Shown here: positions 4,901 through 5,008 of the stretch, piece by piece
Layout of the letters: the number at the start of each line of letters is the position of its first letter
How positions within the stretch are numbered: the first letter of the stretch is position 1
Source: an uncultured Lachnospiraceae bacterium
GTDB taxonomy: Bacteria; Bacillota; Clostridia; Lachnospirales; Lachnospiraceae
Assembly: GCA_902803015.1 (NCBI GenBank)
Contig: CADCOL010000261.1
Location: forward strand, 1-5,008
Length of the DNA: 5,008 nt
Reading direction: 5' to 3'
Notes under the pieces: model-generated
Databases searched by the model: none
What the model was told of the DNA's origin: nothing
What the model saw: the letters and a program-made list of their open reading frames with translations, nothing else
Position numbers and translations under genes: made by a program

Positions 4901-5008
4901 ATGAGCGACTATTCCAAAATTATCAACCTGCCGCACCACCGGTCCGAGACGCATCCAAGGATGAGTCTTGAGAATCGTGCTGCCCAGTTCTCTCCTTTTG
5001 CCGCCCTG
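4901..5008 (+). CDS. YolD-like SOS protein, N-terminal part (3' end outside window)
   Basis: The first 36 codons are visible and open to the right edge. The sequence has the NLPHHRSETHPRMS segment (9-22), then ENRAAQFSPFAAL (24-36), the hallmark RAxQFxPFAAL motif of YolD-like proteins. In B. subtilis such small proteins are encoded beside a Y-family, UvrX/UmuC-type DNA polymerase and are LexA-regulated; their exact job is not settled. The start at 4901 is the first ATG and gives the N-terminus I recall for clostridial members. The only other nearby in-frame ATG (4961) would remove the conserved HPxMS part and has no properly spaced ribosome binding site. No Shine-Dalgarno is visible before 4901, and the predicted +1 is at the ATG itself. 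A polymerase gene is expected to follow outside the window. Confidence 0.82.
   Translation, partial: MSDYSKIINLPHHRSETHPRMSLENRAAQFSPFAAL

Noticed and set aside
4673..4954. Minus-strand open frame of 93 codons
   Set aside because: It runs backwards through the DUF1508 gene end, its terminator and the SOS promoter, with no recognisable protein features.

Overview
The window looks like chromosomal DNA of a Gram-positive anaerobe of the class Clostridia, most likely a Lachnospiraceae member related to Butyrivibrio. This is inferred from strong AGGAGG-type ribosome binding sites, frequent TTG starts, an esterase that closely resembles the Butyrivibrio cinnamoyl-esterase type, a SpoIIAA-like STAS protein, a Bacillus/Clostridia-type LexA box, and A/T-rich intergenic DNA between coding regions of moderate GC. 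I see no insertion sequences, CRISPR arrays, tRNA or rRNA.

Left part (1-3746, minus strand): four closely spaced genes read right to left and probably form one operon. They are a DUF218 lipoprotein (3746-2805), an alpha/beta-hydrolase esterase (2789-2016), an RlmI-type rRNA methyltransferase (1984-782), and the first 247 codons of a large FtsX/MacB-type ABC permease (743-1, leaving the window). The gaps are only 15, 31 and 38 bases. Three of the four genes start with TTG. The products do not make an obvious pathway: two act at the cell surface (lipoprotein, permease), one is a probably cytoplasmic esterase and one modifies the ribosome. I see no clear promoter in front of the lipoprotein gene.

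Middle (3747-4385): a single-gene unit for a SpoIIAA-like anti-sigma-factor antagonist (4166-3867, minus) with its own -10 box and intrinsic terminator. A divergent, very A/T-rich intergenic region follows. It holds an 11-bp perfect inverted repeat and a second, abutting inverted repeat that reaches into the -35 region of the rightward promoter.

Right part (4331-5008, plus strand): a 122-residue protein with two DUF1508 (YegP-type) repeats, expressed from an extended -10 promoter and closed by a strong terminator. Next comes the start of a YolD-like gene that runs off the right edge. Its promoter is near-consensus (TTGACA, 17 bp, GATAAT), and the spacer contains a perfect LexA-type GAAC-N4-GTTC operator. 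The predicted transcription start falls on the A of the ATG, and no ribosome binding site is visible. The sequence therefore suggests a DNA-damage-inducible YolD-like gene made from a leaderless mRNA. In known systems YolD-like genes often sit beside a Y-family (UvrX/UmuC-like) polymerase, which would lie just outside the window. This is the most notable signal here.
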